Shown here: positions 50,129 through 60,622 of the stretch, piece after piece
Position numbering within the stretch: the first letter of the stretch is position 1
Layout: each line of letters opens with the position of its first letter
Assembly (NCBI GenBank): GCA_016715405.1
Contig: JADKAE010000011.1
Coordinates: 124,001 to 188,000 of the forward strand
Origin: Saprospiraceae bacterium
GTDB lineage: Bacteria; Bacteroidota; Bacteroidia; Chitinophagales; Saprospiraceae
DNA: 64,000 bases
Direction of reading: 5' to 3'
Made by a program: the position numbers and the translations under genes
The notes under the pieces: model-generated
What the model saw: the letters and a program-made list of their open reading frames with translations, nothing else
The model's database searches: none
Told to the model about the DNA's origin: nothing

Positions 50129-50586
50129 ACGGTGTGGGTCTCCGCTTTTGCGTGGCCGTTGCCATTGCCGTTGTGGTGGCCATTGCCCCCATTGCGCAGC
50201 GTATTGTCCTGGTAGGAGGACAAAAACAGCAGTGCCCATCCGGTAATAAACAATAAGCCGCCGAGCGGAGTCACAGGCCCCAGCCACGACCAATCAATGC
50301 CGGTCCATTCACGGGTGGATAGCAGGTAGATAGAGCCTGAAAACAGCAGGATGCCGGCTGCAAAAACCCACCCCGCCCATACCAGGAAAGACGTTTTGCG
50401 GAAATACAGCAAGATGGCAATAGCCAAAATAGCAATGGAATGGTAAAAGTGGTAACGCACGCCAACTTGGAAAGAGTCGATCTGGTCGGGTGATATTTTA
50501 TCCTTTAAGCCGTGGGAGGCAAAAGCGCCCAGGATAACCCCCGCCAATGCCAGGGCGCTGGCAAGTCGAAAGAAAGTTTTTCTCAT
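50095..50586 (-). CDS. DUF423 family membrane protein
   Basis: 163 aa. N-terminal FFRLASALALAGVILGAFAS then HGLKD is the DUF423 (YgdD-like) signature, with four membrane helices in all (WAGWVFAAGILLFSGSIYLL, GGLLFITGWALLFLSS). The last 30 residues are an unusual Asn/Gly/His-rich tail (NGGNGHHNGNGNGHAK), which could bind metal. Function of the family is unknown. Confidence 0.85.
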   Translation of the reverse strand: MRKTFFRLASALALAGVILGAFASHGLKDKISPDQIDSFQVGVRYHFYHSIAILAIAILLYFRKTSFLVWAGWVFAAGILLFSGSIYLLSTREWTGIDWSWLGPVTPLGGLLFITGWALLFLSSYQDNTLRNGGNGHHNGNGNGHAKAETHTVQASIASFWSS

Positions 50587-50675
50587 GTATGTTCTTTTTT
50601 TGTGTTCCGGGTTAGAAGTTTTTTCTCTTCAGACGCAAAGATGCAACACTGGTTACAATCCTCAAAACCAAAAAT

Positions 50676-53456
50676 ATGAACAATATTGCGCAACGCAAAA
50701 TTTGGGTAGTAGTCTTATTCATTCTAGCAGCAATCCTCGCGGTTTGGCACTATCTTTTTCGCCTGCCTTTCGTTCCTGTTCACCCCTTGGAGGCGCTGTC
50801 TGTGAATGCCCCGCTGAGCATCACCTCACCAAAATGGCAATTCGCAACGATCCGCAACGATACGGCCGCCGATGAATTTACGCTACAACTTTGGGCCGCC
50901 TTTCCTACGGTGTTAGAGGATATGCGCCATATCGACAAATTCCTGCTCGGCAATGGATTCCCACAGTATCCGCTGCCGGTGACCTGGACGCTCCAAAATC
51001 CCGCCCGCAAATCACCAGATGTGCTCGCTATTATCAACCTGCACAGTACCGGTTTTTCGATAGATCGCTTATTGCAAAAGTCATCCGCAGCCAGAGCTTC
51101 TTACCGGGGGCACACGATATACACGGTGCGCACCGGCGCCAATAGCCGACTTACGCTGGCTGCTTATCGCAATTTACTCCTCGTAGCGCCCGAGCCCATC
51201 ATGGTAGAAGAAGCTATCGGACAACTCTCGCGGCGATATGCTAATGTTTTTCGCGATGGCGATTTCCGAAAAGTATACCGCAAAGGCAATAAAAAAGCAG
51301 CCTTCACGCTTTTGCTGCACACCGAATTTCTTGGCGACGAGATGGCTGGATGGCTCAACAACCAGGCCATCTCCGACGCCGCCCTGCTCAAAGACCAGAT
51401 TAGCTGGGTCCGCCTCGACCTGCAACCCTCAGCCGGGGGCTACGCAATCAGCGGCGCACTGGCGCCCCGCCACGAAGGGGTATTATCCGCCGGCTTTGCA
51501 GAAGCCTCTCCGATGCCCACCTCCCTGCTCAACGTACTACCCGGCAATACGGCTGCTTTCAGCCGGGTATCTATGCGCCATTTTCCCTCTTTCAGCCGGC
51601 GCTACGGCAACGAACGGCTGCTCAAACAAATAGCGCCCTGGGTAGGCTCAGAGACGGCCCTGGTTATCACCGAACCCGTCAAAGGCCGCGTGGGCGCGCA
51701 TCGCTTTCTCGTCTTGTCGAACCGCGACCCGGCGCTCTCCCGGCAACTGCTCGGCGAACTGCTCGAAACCGGCGGCCAACTCAATAGCTACGAATACCAG
51801 ACCTTCACCGTCAGGCAACTACTCGATGAACACCTGCTCGACGCATGGTGCAACGGCCAGCCAGGCTGCCTGCGCAATCCCTGGGTGCTGGCGCTCGACG
51901 ACTACGTGGTTTTTGCCGCCGACCGGGCCGCACTGGAGGTGTGGATCGATCTATACCTGGTGGGCAATACGCTGGCACGCAAAGAAGACTTCCTGCAATT
52001 GCACCAGCACAATCTTCAACCCGCAGCCGCACACTGGTACCTCAACGGCTTTCACCTGCTTCCCCTCGCCAGGGCGTATGCCAAAACTGAACAACTGGCC
52101 AACCTGGCCCCCTCGCTCGGACAAATCGAAGTGGCCCTGCAGCCCGCTTCCGGACTGATAACATTTAAAGGGATATGGAAACCCGGCGCCGCCCGGCAGT
52201 CGCCCGACGACGGGGCCATCGCCTGGAAATCGCTACTCGACGCCGACGCTCTCGCGGCGCCTTCCGTAATAAAACTTCCCGACGGCTACGCCATAGCTGT
52301 GCAAGATACCGGTAGGCAATTATACCTCTTCAGCGCCGACGGCATCCTGCTCTGGAAACGAACCCTCGACGGCCCCCTCCGCTCTCCGGTTTACGCCGTC
52401 ACGCCCGCTGACGCGGCCACGCCCTTGTTGTTGTTTAACACCTCCAATAGCATATACCTCACCGACCTGCGCGGCGAGCCGGCCAACAATTTTCCTATCC
52501 ACCTGCAATCGCCGGCCACCAACGGCCTGCTACCGGTAGATTTCGACAATAATAGGTATTACAACTTCTTTCTATCCTGCGCCAACGGCAACCTATACGG
52601 CTACGACATCACCGGCCGCCCCCTCGAAGGCTGGAACCCGCTAATGGACATTGGTCCGCTCCACCACGATATGCCGCACCTGCAAACCGCCAGTAAAGAC
52701 TACCTCGCTGCGCTTAATGAGCGGGGCGAACTACACGTATTGCGCAAAGACGCAGGTTATCGCTTTCCCCCGATCAAGTGGGGGAGCGCTTTCCCCTCGC
52801 CGCCCGCCTGTCAAAACCTGCCCGACACTGCCAAGCTTTCGGTTTACAACCGCTTTGTAGCGGTCACCGCCACCGGAAATGCTCAGGTCGTCAACCTGGA
52901 GGGGCAGCAGTTTAGTCTCAGCCTGGCGCCCCCCAAAGCCCGGAACGTGCAATTCGCCTTCGGCGACGTCACCGGTGACGCCCGCTTCGACTACGTCAGC
53001 CTCTCCGACACCACCCTGGCCGTCTACTCCTACAACGGCAACAAACTCGAAAAAACCCTGCAACTAGGCATCGGCTGGGCGCCCGACGGCGTGTTCATCG
53101 CCGATATGCCGGGCGAAAGCCACGCTGCCATCGGCCTCTGGAGCGCCTCGCGCCGCCGCATACACCTCCTGCACGCCGATGGAAGCCCCTACCCGGGTTT
53201 CCCCTTGGGTGGCGCCACGCCTTTTTCGGTGGTCGACCTCTTCGGCAACCAGCAACGCATTCTCGTGGTGGCTAATGGCGATAGTGTGTATGCGTGTGCG
53301 ACTGTGCGACCTTTGCGCCGGATTGCCCATCCCCAAATCGCCCCCTCGCCCCCTCGCCAAGTCGTCACTGTACTCTCAACACCCCCCGCATTACCTGATA
53401 ATGCCCCGGGAACGTACAGACATACATATAATCACCCGGTTGACTCGGCGCTTTGA
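50676..53456 (+). CDS. Large membrane-anchored protein of unknown function, propeller-like C-terminal half
   Basis: 926 aa. One N-terminal helix (VVVLFILAAILAVWHYLF). The first half (about 40-500) resembles DUF3352-type proteins in general layout (LQLWAAFPTVLEDMRHIDKF, LLLVAPEPIMVEEAI) but I cannot assign it. From about residue 540 it has PQQ-like propeller blades (LYLFSADGILLWKRTLDGPL, NLYGYDITGRPLEGWN, FGDVTGDARFDYVSLSD). The last 45 residues (HPQIAPSPPRQVV on) overlap the convergent gene by 92 bp and look like a frame run-on, so the true stop is probably near 53330. Confidence 0.7.
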   Translation: MNNIAQRKIWVVVLFILAAILAVWHYLFRLPFVPVHPLEALSVNAPLSITSPKWQFATIRNDTAADEFTLQLWAAFPTVLEDMRHIDKFLLGNGFPQYPLPVTWTLQNPARKSPDVLAIINLHSTGFSIDRLLQKSSAARASYRGHTIYTVRTGANSRLTLAAYRNLLLVAPEPIMVEEAIGQLSRRYANVFRDGDFRKVYRKGNKKAAFTLLLHTEFLGDEMAGWLNNQAISDAALLKDQISWVRLDLQPSAGGYAISGALAPRHEGVLSAGFAEASPMPTSLLNVLPGNTAAFSRVSMRHFPSFSRRYGNERLLKQIAPWVGSETALVITEPVKGRVGAHRFLVLSNRDPALSRQLLGELLETGGQLNSYEYQTFTVRQLLDEHLLDAWCNGQPGCLRNPWVLALDDYVVFAADRAALEVWIDLYLVGNTLARKEDFLQLHQHNLQPAAAHWYLNGFHLLPLARAYAKTEQLANLAPSLGQIEVALQPASGLITFKGIWKPGAARQSPDDGAIAWKSLLDADALAAPSVIKLPDGYAIAVQDTGRQLYLFSADGILLWKRTLDGPLRSPVYAVTPADAATPLLLFNTSNSIYLTDLRGEPANNFPIHLQSPATNGLLPVDFDNNRYYNFFLSCANGNLYGYDITGRPLEGWNPLMDIGPLHHDMPHLQTASKDYLAALNERGELHVLRKDAGYRFPPIKWGSAFPSPPACQNLPDTAKLSVYNRFVAVTATGNAQVVNLEGQQFSLSLAPPKARNVQFAFGDVTGDARFDYVSLSDTTLAVYSYNGNKLEKTLQLGIGWAPDGVFIADMPGESHAAIGLWSASRRRIHLLHADGSPYPGFPLGGATPFSVVDLFGNQQRILVVANGDSVYACATVRPLRRIAHPQIAPSPPRQVVTVLSTPPALPDNAPGTYRHTYNHPVDSAL

Positions 53457-55469
53457 AATAGATCGTCTCCGCCGTGCCGGGCTGTAAAAGTTTGGTGTGG
53501 TGCAGCACTTTGGGCGAATTGGGCACATATTGCATCTCGGGACCCTTGAGGCCCAGCGCCATCGCAGCTTTGCCGATTTCGTCGGCGGCGCCGGGACTCA
53601 CGAAGACGACGTTGTGCGGCATGTCGTCGTTGTTGGTGAAAGTGAGCTTGACTTTGCTGCCGGCCTTCACGGTGAGCATGCCCTGATCGTATTTTAATCC
53701 CGGCAGGGTGCTCAGGGTGATGCTCTTGTCGACTTTTTCCCAACCGGTTGGCATTTGGTTTTGGCTGATGCCGCTTGCCCCGGTCTGCTTGCTCCCGGTC
53801 TGCTTGGTACCGGTCTGACCGCTTGCCCCGGCCTTACCCCGGTTAGCGGTCTGACCGGTGGCAGCGTGCCCCGCGTGACCGGCAGCAGGCAGACTCAGCT
53901 TTTCCCCATCCGGGATGGCGTGCAGGGTGTAGTAGCCGGTGTTGTGAAGCAACGGCAAACTACCCGAATAGGAGCGCACGCCTTCGGCTTTGATTTCGTG
54001 GATGTAGGTCAGGCGCAGTTTGTCAACGACGAGCCGCGCACTGAGGCCGTCGTCAGCGACAACTATGCCCTTGATCGGGCAGTTTTGCTGGTTTACTACC
54101 GGACTGCCATACACAGGGTGGTATTTGTACGAGAATCCGGTGATGGCATACGAGGCCGGATTGGCCGCGGTGGCTTTGTCGACGGGCTGGGTAAAGACGA
54201 TTTCGAATCCGTCCACTTTGGCCCGGATTTCTTTCATTTCAAACGGCGTTTTGCCGGTCCATGCCAGCCTTTCAAGCCCGTAGGGGTCTTTGCCGGTGGA
54301 ACCCCAGCCGCGGTTGGTCTGACCTACGAAAAGGCTACCGTCGTGGCCCCAGCTCATGCGCAGTACGCCCGACTGGAAGCCTTCGCGGAAATGGAAGGCG
54401 GCGCCCTGGTATACCCCGTTGATTTTTTCCAAAAATACCCTTACGATTTTGCTCTGACCCTGGTCGCCAATGAAAAGCTGGCCTTCAAACGGCCCGAAGG
54501 CGCCGCCGCTGCGGTCGGTGACGATCTCGGAGGTGGAGATGCCCAGGATGCCGTGAGGCAGCCAAACGGCGGGAAGCTTGACGCCGGGCACTTCTTTGGC
54601 TATATCCGACAACAGTTTGGGTGTTTCGTTTTCGATGTTTTCGGGTTTTACGGGGTCTTTGCCCGGCGCGGTGAAGCGCGGGTCGGCGCGCTTGTATATA
54701 TCGTCGAGGCGTACTTTTACGGGCGATTCGGGGCGGTCGGCCCAGCGCAAACCGGCGGGGTGGCCGGTGAAGTCGCCCTTTGACGTGCACCAATCCGCCA
54801 GAACCCATCCAGTCACCCTGGATTATCGCCGTAGAACAACTCGCCATCTACCAGGCCTATGCCGCAGGGCGAGCGCATGCCCGTAGCGAAGGGCTCCATC
54901 TGGCCGTCGGGTGTTATGCGCAGGGTCCAACCCCGCCAGGGTACGCGGCTTTCTCCGCGCCACCACTCCTGGTCGCCGAAGGCGACGTTGCAGGTGACAT
55001 ACATGCTTCCGTCAGGGGCAACGATGGGGCCAAAAGAATATTCGTGATAATGGCCCGACAGCGGCCAGGCGTAGACGGTTTCGTACAGGTCGGCCTTGCC
55101 GTCGCCGTCTTTGTCGACCAGCTTGGTCAATTCACCGCGCTGGGCGAGGTAAAGGGCTCCGTCTTTGTAGGCCAGCCCAAGTATTTCGTGCAAGCCCGAG
55201 GCAAATCGCCGGTAATGGGGGTATTGCCCGTTGTGCATATACGGGTTTTCGATGACCCACACTTCGCCGCGGCGCGTGGAGGCGGCTATGCTGCCGTTGG
55301 GCAGGGTAGCCAGTCCACCCACTTCCAGCACGAGGCCTTCGGGCAGGGGCAGGGTGACGATTTTATAATAATCATTTTCGGTGGGCAGGAGTTTGCTGCC
55401 GGTCTGGCTTTGCGCCGGCAAAACGTTCCACAAAAGCACCGGCAGTATGTATAGCAAATATCTGGACAT
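53365..55469 (-). CDS. Sugar dehydrogenase-like propeller protein fused to a cupredoxin (frameshifted)
   Basis: Signal peptide MSRYLLYILPVLLWNVLPAQ. Residues about 30-440 form a propeller of the PQQ-dependent glucose/sorbosone dehydrogenase-like group (LATLPNGSIAASTRRGEVWV, GDGKADLYETVYAWPLSGHY, RMSWGHDGSLFVGQTNRGWG). A Gly/Thr/Lys linker (GQTGTKQTGSKQTGASG) leads to a C-terminal cupredoxin: NNDDMPHNVVFVSPG and YMYVCTFPGHYQVMRG give the His, Cys, His and Met of a type 1 copper site, auracyanin-like. Two frame breaks near 54820 (extra C) and 54781 (extra G); rejoined about 700 aa. Electron transfer from a sugar to the copper domain is an inference. Confidence 0.82.
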
Positions 55470-55487
55470 GCGGTTGGAGTTGTTGGG

Positions 55488-57313
55488 TTACCAAATGAGC
55501 TGATAGGTGAGGGATGTGCCTGCGCCGAGGGGCAGCAGTAGTTCCTGTTGTCCGCCGCTGTTGCGAAGCAGCGGTTTGGCGGCTGTTTCTATAAAATATG
55601 TGCCGTCGACGAGGTATAAAGTGGCACTGACAGCTTTGATTTCTTTGCCGCTGACTACGCGAAGGTACAAGTTGCTCTGTCCTGAACTCTTACAGGTGAT
55701 CGTTCGTTCGAGTTGCCTGCCGTCGGCTGTGGGTATTATTTTATCGCTTGCGCTAAATCCATAGGCTTCGTATTGGTAGGTAGGCTGTCCGTTGTCGTCG
55801 AGTTCGTAGCCTCGGGGTCGAAAGGGGGAGTTTTCCTTGTCGAATATGGGCCAGGGCGTCTCGCTGGTGGCTAATACGGCTAATTGCGGCTCGTCGGAAA
55901 GCGGTATTACGCTGCCGTTGGGCTGTGAACTGCCGTCGCCGCGGTCGTCCCACATGGGAGTGGCGTCGAGGAAGCCGCCTTTCCAGACTTGCAGCAGGGT
56001 ACCCGTGGACAGGTTGTAAGAGTAGGCCAGTCTTTGGGGAAAACCGACGGAAATCGCATGCGTTATGCGGTGCGCTGCCGAATCGGGATGCCTGCGGAAG
56101 TCGATAAAACAGCGCATAAGTACCGGTTTGCTTTCAAAGTCTAGGAAAATCTGGCGCGCCATTTGTCCCAGCGGCACCGAGCTTTCCACGTGCAGGGCCT
56201 GGCGCCTGATGCCGGGACCTTCTACAAACAAGCCGAGACCGTTGGGCCACCACGATTCTTTTTTGGTATAAATAATTTCTACCTGATGTTCACCGGCGCT
56301 GAGGTTGGCCGTGCCGCTGCGGAACCACCAGCCTTTGCCGATGATTTCTTTGCCGTCGATGTGCAGTGTCCCCGAACCGTAAGCTTGCAGGTCGAAATGG
56401 TAATTGCCGGCGGCGGGTACGGACAGTTTACCTGTAAAACGAAGTGTGAATTGCGAGTTTTCATTCGTCACCTCGTGGGTAAGCGTTTTGGTTTTGCCGC
56501 TTGCTTTGGGTTTGAGCGTACTCAGATCCGGCGCAAAATCGGTAGTGGTCGCAAATTGCTCCCATTTGAGTTCGCCCAATTGAAGCGGCGGGTTGTCCAA
56601 CAACCTGTAGCGGATATTGCGGAAGGCCACCGGACCGTGATCGCCCTGAATGCGCAGGGGCCCCCGGGTTGCTTCGGCGCTGCCTCCACCGCGGGTAGGG
56701 CCGGTAAGTTCGAGGTTTTCGTGGAGGGTCACTCCGTTGAGGGCCACGCGCAACAGACGTGCGTTGGAAACTTTGCGGCCATACTGGTCGAAACGAGGCG
56801 CCGCAAACGAGATTTCCATCTTCTGCCACAAACCCGGCGCGCGGCTTGCATTGATGCGGGGGGCATAACCCTCGTAGCCTTGTTGTTTTTCCTCGATCCA
56901 GCGCTCGTAGACGCCGCCGCAGTCGCCAAAAGTTACGTTTTCTTTGCCCCAACTGTCGAGCAGTTGGATTTCGTATTTTCCCTGCAGATATATACCCGAA
57001 TTGGAGCCGTTGGCCATCATGAATTCGAGTTCAAGGTCGATATCGCCGTGTTCGAGTTGGGTGTAAATATCGGCGCCGCCACTCACGGGCAGGTTGGCCA
57101 ATATACCCGTGCCGGCTTCGGTGCGCAAATCGTGGTTTTTTCCAGGATCGGCGCTGATGCCCCCGGCAATGGCCCAACTGGACGGCGGGGTGCGAAAGGC
57201 ACTGAGGTCGTTTAGCGGAATAGTCTGATGCGATTGGGCGTGAGCGGCCACCAGGGCCCAACAGCTAAAGCCGAATAGCCATGCCCTGCGCAGATTGAGT
57301 GTATGTGTTGCAT
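55488..57313 (-). CDS. Secreted DUF1080 (3-keto-disaccharide hydrolase-type) protein with PA14 domain
   Basis: The N-terminal domain has GADIYTQLEHGDIDLELEFM, NSGIYLQGKYEIQLLDSWG and YAPRINASRAPGLWQKMEIS, the DUF1080 fold of keto-sugar hydrolases. The middle has GNYHFDLQAYGSGTLHIDGK and EHQVEIIYTKKESWWPNGLG, a PA14 carbohydrate-binding domain. The C-terminal 190 residues are unassigned. The GTG at 57251 lies inside a signal peptide (LRRAWLFGFSCWALVAAHAQ), so the real start is probably the ATG at 57313 with one frame break near 57292. The dehydrogenase-like gene follows 18 bp later, so the pair likely serves one sugar pathway. Confidence 0.82.
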
Positions 57314-57375
57314 ATTAAGACGCATGTATGTGAAAGCGGCCTAAATGTAGGGAAATTATGGAAAAATGAAAGACG

Positions 57376-58249
57376 CTACCCCTGAATACATCTCCTTAAA
57401 CTCGATCGCCAGTGCGGGATCTCCAGGGCCAAAAGCGGACTTGATTTTGGCTTTGTTCAATACACTATACGGCGGCCGCTGGGCTGGGGTGGGGTAGTCG
57501 GCGCTTTCGATGGGGATGACCTTACAATTGATACCGCTATATTCAAAAATAGCCAGCGCAAAGTCGTACCAACTGGCTACGCCTTCGTTACTGTAGTGAT
57601 AAACACCCTGCAGGGCCGCAGCCGGCAAGGCGCCTGTCCATACTTTTTGTAGTATTTCCAGTACGGCCCCGGCCAGGTCGGGGGCATAAGTGGGTGTGCC
57701 TACCTGGTCGAAAACCACGCGCAACTCGCCGCGCTCGCGGCCCAGGCGCAGCATAGTATTCATGAAATTGTGCCCATTCGCAGCATATACCCAGGAGGTG
57801 CGGATAATCATCGTTTGGGGGTGCAGTTGTTGCGCCAGCAGTTCGCCTTCCAGTTTGGTGCGGGCGTAGATGCCTTTCGGCGAAGTAGGATCGGTTTCCC
57901 GCAAGGGGGAATTCTGGAGGCCGTGATACACATAATCGGTAGAAAAGTGCACAAGCGGGATGCCATGTTGGGCACAGGCCTTGGCCAGGAATCCCACCGC
58001 GTCGACGTTGGCGAGCCGGCAGGCCGCCGGGTCGGATTCTGCCTTATCCACGGCAGTATAAGCGGCCGTATTAATACACACATCGACAGAGTGGGTGTCG
58101 AAATAGCGGTTTACCTGCGATTCGTCGGTGACGTCAAGCTGGTGGCGATTGGCGGCGGTGAGCCGTATGTCGCCGAAATCGCGGGCTTTTGTCTGGAAAG
58201 CGTGCCCCAGCTGCCCGGTAGCGCCGGTGACGAGAATACGTCGCATCAT
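57376..58249 (-). CDS. rfbD: dTDP-4-dehydrorhamnose reductase (frameshifted at end)
   Basis: Reduces dTDP-4-keto-rhamnose to dTDP-L-rhamnose for cell-surface polysaccharide. Rossmann motif VTGATGQLG near the start, catalytic region FSTDYVYHG and YARTKLEGE (YxxxK). The ATG at 58249 (MMRRILVTG) is chosen over the one at 58282 because family members start here. Near 57420 one extra C breaks the frame; after repair the end reads FGLEIPHWRSSLRRCIQG with a stop at 57376. About 291 aa. Other rhamnose genes are not in the window. Confidence 0.88.
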
Positions 58250-58358
58250 GCGTTTGTTGAATGATTCTGGCAAAGGTAGCAAGGGATTGCCTGCGTTTTG
58301 CCGGATTTATTTACTTTTATCCATTGAATTCATTTTTACAACCCAATAACCCGAGCTT

Positions 58359-59669
58359 ATGCGATTGACTTTAGTAGCGCTTTTTTCTCTCTTTTCGGCT
58401 ATTGCCGGTTTTTCCCAACTTTCGCAATATTGCATCGAAGGCCGGTTTTCGGAGACGCCCTATTTCGAAGAAGCGGATATTCTCGTCGATAGCAATGTGG
58501 TGTACGGCGCGGCGCCCCGCTGGCCTTCACAGGTAGTCGATACGCTGCGTATGGAGGTGTACTACCCATCACTCGATGCCGACGAGCTGGCCAAGCGGCC
58601 GTTTATAATGCTCATCCACGGCGGCGCTTTCCTGGGCGGCAATCGAAATGATATGCGCAATATGTGCCGCAACTTCGCCCAACGGGGTTTTGTGGCCGCT
58701 ACCATGACCTACCGCCTGGGCTGGGATTGCGACCCCAATGCCGGACTGCTCATCTGTCTGCTCTGCGGCAACCAGGCCAATAAACTACCCGTGGCCGTGT
58801 ACCGCGCCGTACAAGACGCCAGGGCGGCCCTGCGCTTCGTGGCCGCCAATGCCGAACAATACGGCGTGGATACTTCGGCGTTTTTTGTGGGCGGTACCAG
58901 CGCAGGGGCGGTGACGGCTATGCAAACTGCCTTTTTTACCCAACAGGAAGCCGCCACTATTTGCCCTTACTGCGTAGAACAAATCGGAGACCTGGATAAC
59001 GGAGTCAACGATATTCAGGCTACTTACCAAATCAGAGGCGTACTCAACAATTGCGGGGCAGTGGTTACGCTCGGTATACTCAATAAAGACCTTCCCGTGG
59101 TGAACTTCCACGACGACCTCGATTGCGTGGTGCCTTCGCAATACGGTCATGTATTGGGTTGTTTGAATTGCCAGGCTTTTATTACGGCTCATGGCTCACA
59201 GCCCATTTACCAGCACTTGCAATCGCAGGAAACCTGCTCGGAACTCAACCTCAAGATGCTGAGTCTTAACCATTGTTCATTTCCCGAAATAACGGTTACC
59301 AACCGCAGCGCATGCTTTTTTAAACGTATGATGTGCGGCGAGTGCGCTTCCGCTACCAATAATAACGAATGGGCTGTAGCGCCCTGCAGTGATCTGGCCG
59401 TGGGTGTGAATGATCCTGTTGCGGATCGGCTGCCCTTCCGGTGTTACCCCAATCCCACTACCGGGCAACTCACGCTCACATTGGCAGAGATGCCTGCTGA
59501 TAAGGTGGTTATAGCCGTGTATAATGCCCTGGGAGCCCGCGTTTACGCCTCCACGGAATCTCCCGCCGCCCGCTATGAGCTGGATTTGCATACCCTGAAT
59601 CCCGGTATGTATTGGGTGGTGATGAGCTACGGCAGCCTCACCGGCGCGCAGAAGGTGGCAGTGGAGTGA
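58359..59669 (+). CDS. Secreted alpha/beta-hydrolase (carboxylesterase-like) with T9SS type A sorting domain
   Basis: 436 aa. Signal peptide MRLTLVALFSLFSAIAGFSQ. HGGAF at His87 is the oxyanion-hole motif and GGTSAG with Ser181 the nucleophile, as in hormone-sensitive-lipase-like esterases. The catalytic acid and His may be in DLDCVVPSQYGHV. It is rich in Cys (CICLLCGNQA-like, CPYCVEQ, CLNCQ). The end FRCYPNPTTGQLTLTLAEMP to MYWVVMSYGSLTG is a type A CTD. Frame intact. Substrate unknown. Confidence 0.87.
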   Translation: MRLTLVALFSLFSAIAGFSQLSQYCIEGRFSETPYFEEADILVDSNVVYGAAPRWPSQVVDTLRMEVYYPSLDADELAKRPFIMLIHGGAFLGGNRNDMRNMCRNFAQRGFVAATMTYRLGWDCDPNAGLLICLLCGNQANKLPVAVYRAVQDARAALRFVAANAEQYGVDTSAFFVGGTSAGAVTAMQTAFFTQQEAATICPYCVEQIGDLDNGVNDIQATYQIRGVLNNCGAVVTLGILNKDLPVVNFHDDLDCVVPSQYGHVLGCLNCQAFITAHGSQPIYQHLQSQETCSELNLKMLSLNHCSFPEITVTNRSACFFKRMMCGECASATNNNEWAVAPCSDLAVGVNDPVADRLPFRCYPNPTTGQLTLTLAEMPADKVVIAVYNALGARVYASTESPAARYELDLHTLNPGMYWVVMSYGSLTGAQKVAVE

Positions 59670-59670
59670 G

Positions 59671-59762
59671 GACTGTACGACTGTACGACTGTATGACTGT
59701 ATGACTGAACACAAAATGATCGTATAGTCCTAAAATCGTACAGTCGTATAGTCGCAAAGTCC
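59671..59762. repeat. Octamer inverted repeat (GTCGTACA type), copy 2
   Basis: GACTGTAC repeated as 8-mers on the left, GTACAGTC/GTATAGTC 8-mers on the right, with about 14 bp between them. It exactly fills the gap between two convergent stop codons (esterase and ABC ATPase). Confidence 0.82.
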
Positions 59763-59763
59763 C

Positions 59764-60609
59764 TCAGGAGGCCAGCAGCGCCTTCTTCACCTCTTCGGCC
59801 AGATCGCGGTGTTGGGCGCCGAAACTGTCGTGCCAGGCGATGCCCATAGCTTTGAGGTCGTAGTGGTGGAGTATCGTGCCGAAGGTTTCGAGTTTGCCTT
59901 CGGCATTGCGGGGATAGCCGATTACATATAGCGAATCAGCCAGTTCGACCGCCAGTTCGATATCGTGGGTGCTAAAGATTATTGTATTGAGATCGTGGCT
60001 TTCATTGATAAGCTTGAAAGCCGTTTTAACATTCAAAATATTACCAATATCAAGGCCCGAAAAAGGCTCGTCCATCACGATATAATGGCCGGAACTCAGC
60101 AATTGCTCGAGGATGGCCGTGCGTTGGCGCTGCCCGCCGGAGAGTTCGTTGGGGTATTGATCCTTGGACTTCTCGAGGCCCCATTCGACAAGATAGCGCA
60201 TGATCTTGTCGTTTTTTTCTGCTTTTGACAGCGTAGAATTGCGCATCGCATACGTCAGCGCCTGATAGACTGTTTTATGGCGGAAAAGCGTGTACCTCTG
60301 GTCTACAAACCCTACATCGCCTTCTTCCACATCCTTGGCGGGAATTTTTCCGTCGATGGGCTTTTTCGTGGAGTCGGGAATGAGCACATGGCCAGTCGTA
60401 GGTTTGTTTAATCCCGTAATTACCCGAAACAAGGTGGATTTGCCGCGGCCGGACCGCCCCAAAAAAGCGATGACCTGCCCCTGTACTTTGCCAGGTCGCA
60501 CGGTATCCCGTTCGAGGAAGTTGATATCCTTGATGATCGTTTTTTCGCCATAAGACACGCTTACATTTTCAGCGTGGAGTATGGTATCTTTCTGCTCGTA
60601 ATGATTCAT
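59764..60609 (-). CDS. ABC transporter ATPase (NitT/TauT-like)
   Basis: 281 aa. Walker A LGRSGRGKST (about 50-59), signature LSGGQRQR, Walker B YIVMDEPFSGLD, switch His in FSTHD. It follows the permease gene by 13 bp. The Q-loop sequence FVDQRYTLFRHKTVYQALTY is normal for the group. Substrate not assigned. Confidence 0.9.
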   Translation of the reverse strand: MNHYEQKDTILHAENVSVSYGEKTIIKDINFLERDTVRPGKVQGQVIAFLGRSGRGKSTLFRVITGLNKPTTGHVLIPDSTKKPIDGKIPAKDVEEGDVGFVDQRYTLFRHKTVYQALTYAMRNSTLSKAEKNDKIMRYLVEWGLEKSKDQYPNELSGGQRQRTAILEQLLSSGHYIVMDEPFSGLDIGNILNVKTAFKLINESHDLNTIIFSTHDIELAVELADSLYVIGYPRNAEGKLETFGTILHHYDLKAMGIAWHDSFGAQHRDLAEEVKKALLAS

Positions 60610-60622
60610 GGCCGGACTGTCC

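Noticed and set aside
53755..54783. 342-codon plus-strand frame opposite the dehydrogenase-like gene
   Set aside because: Antisense of a clear coding region with low-complexity Gly/Val content.
56163..57215. 350-codon plus-strand frame opposite the DUF1080 gene
   Set aside because: The minus strand carries the DUF1080 and PA14 motifs; this frame has none.
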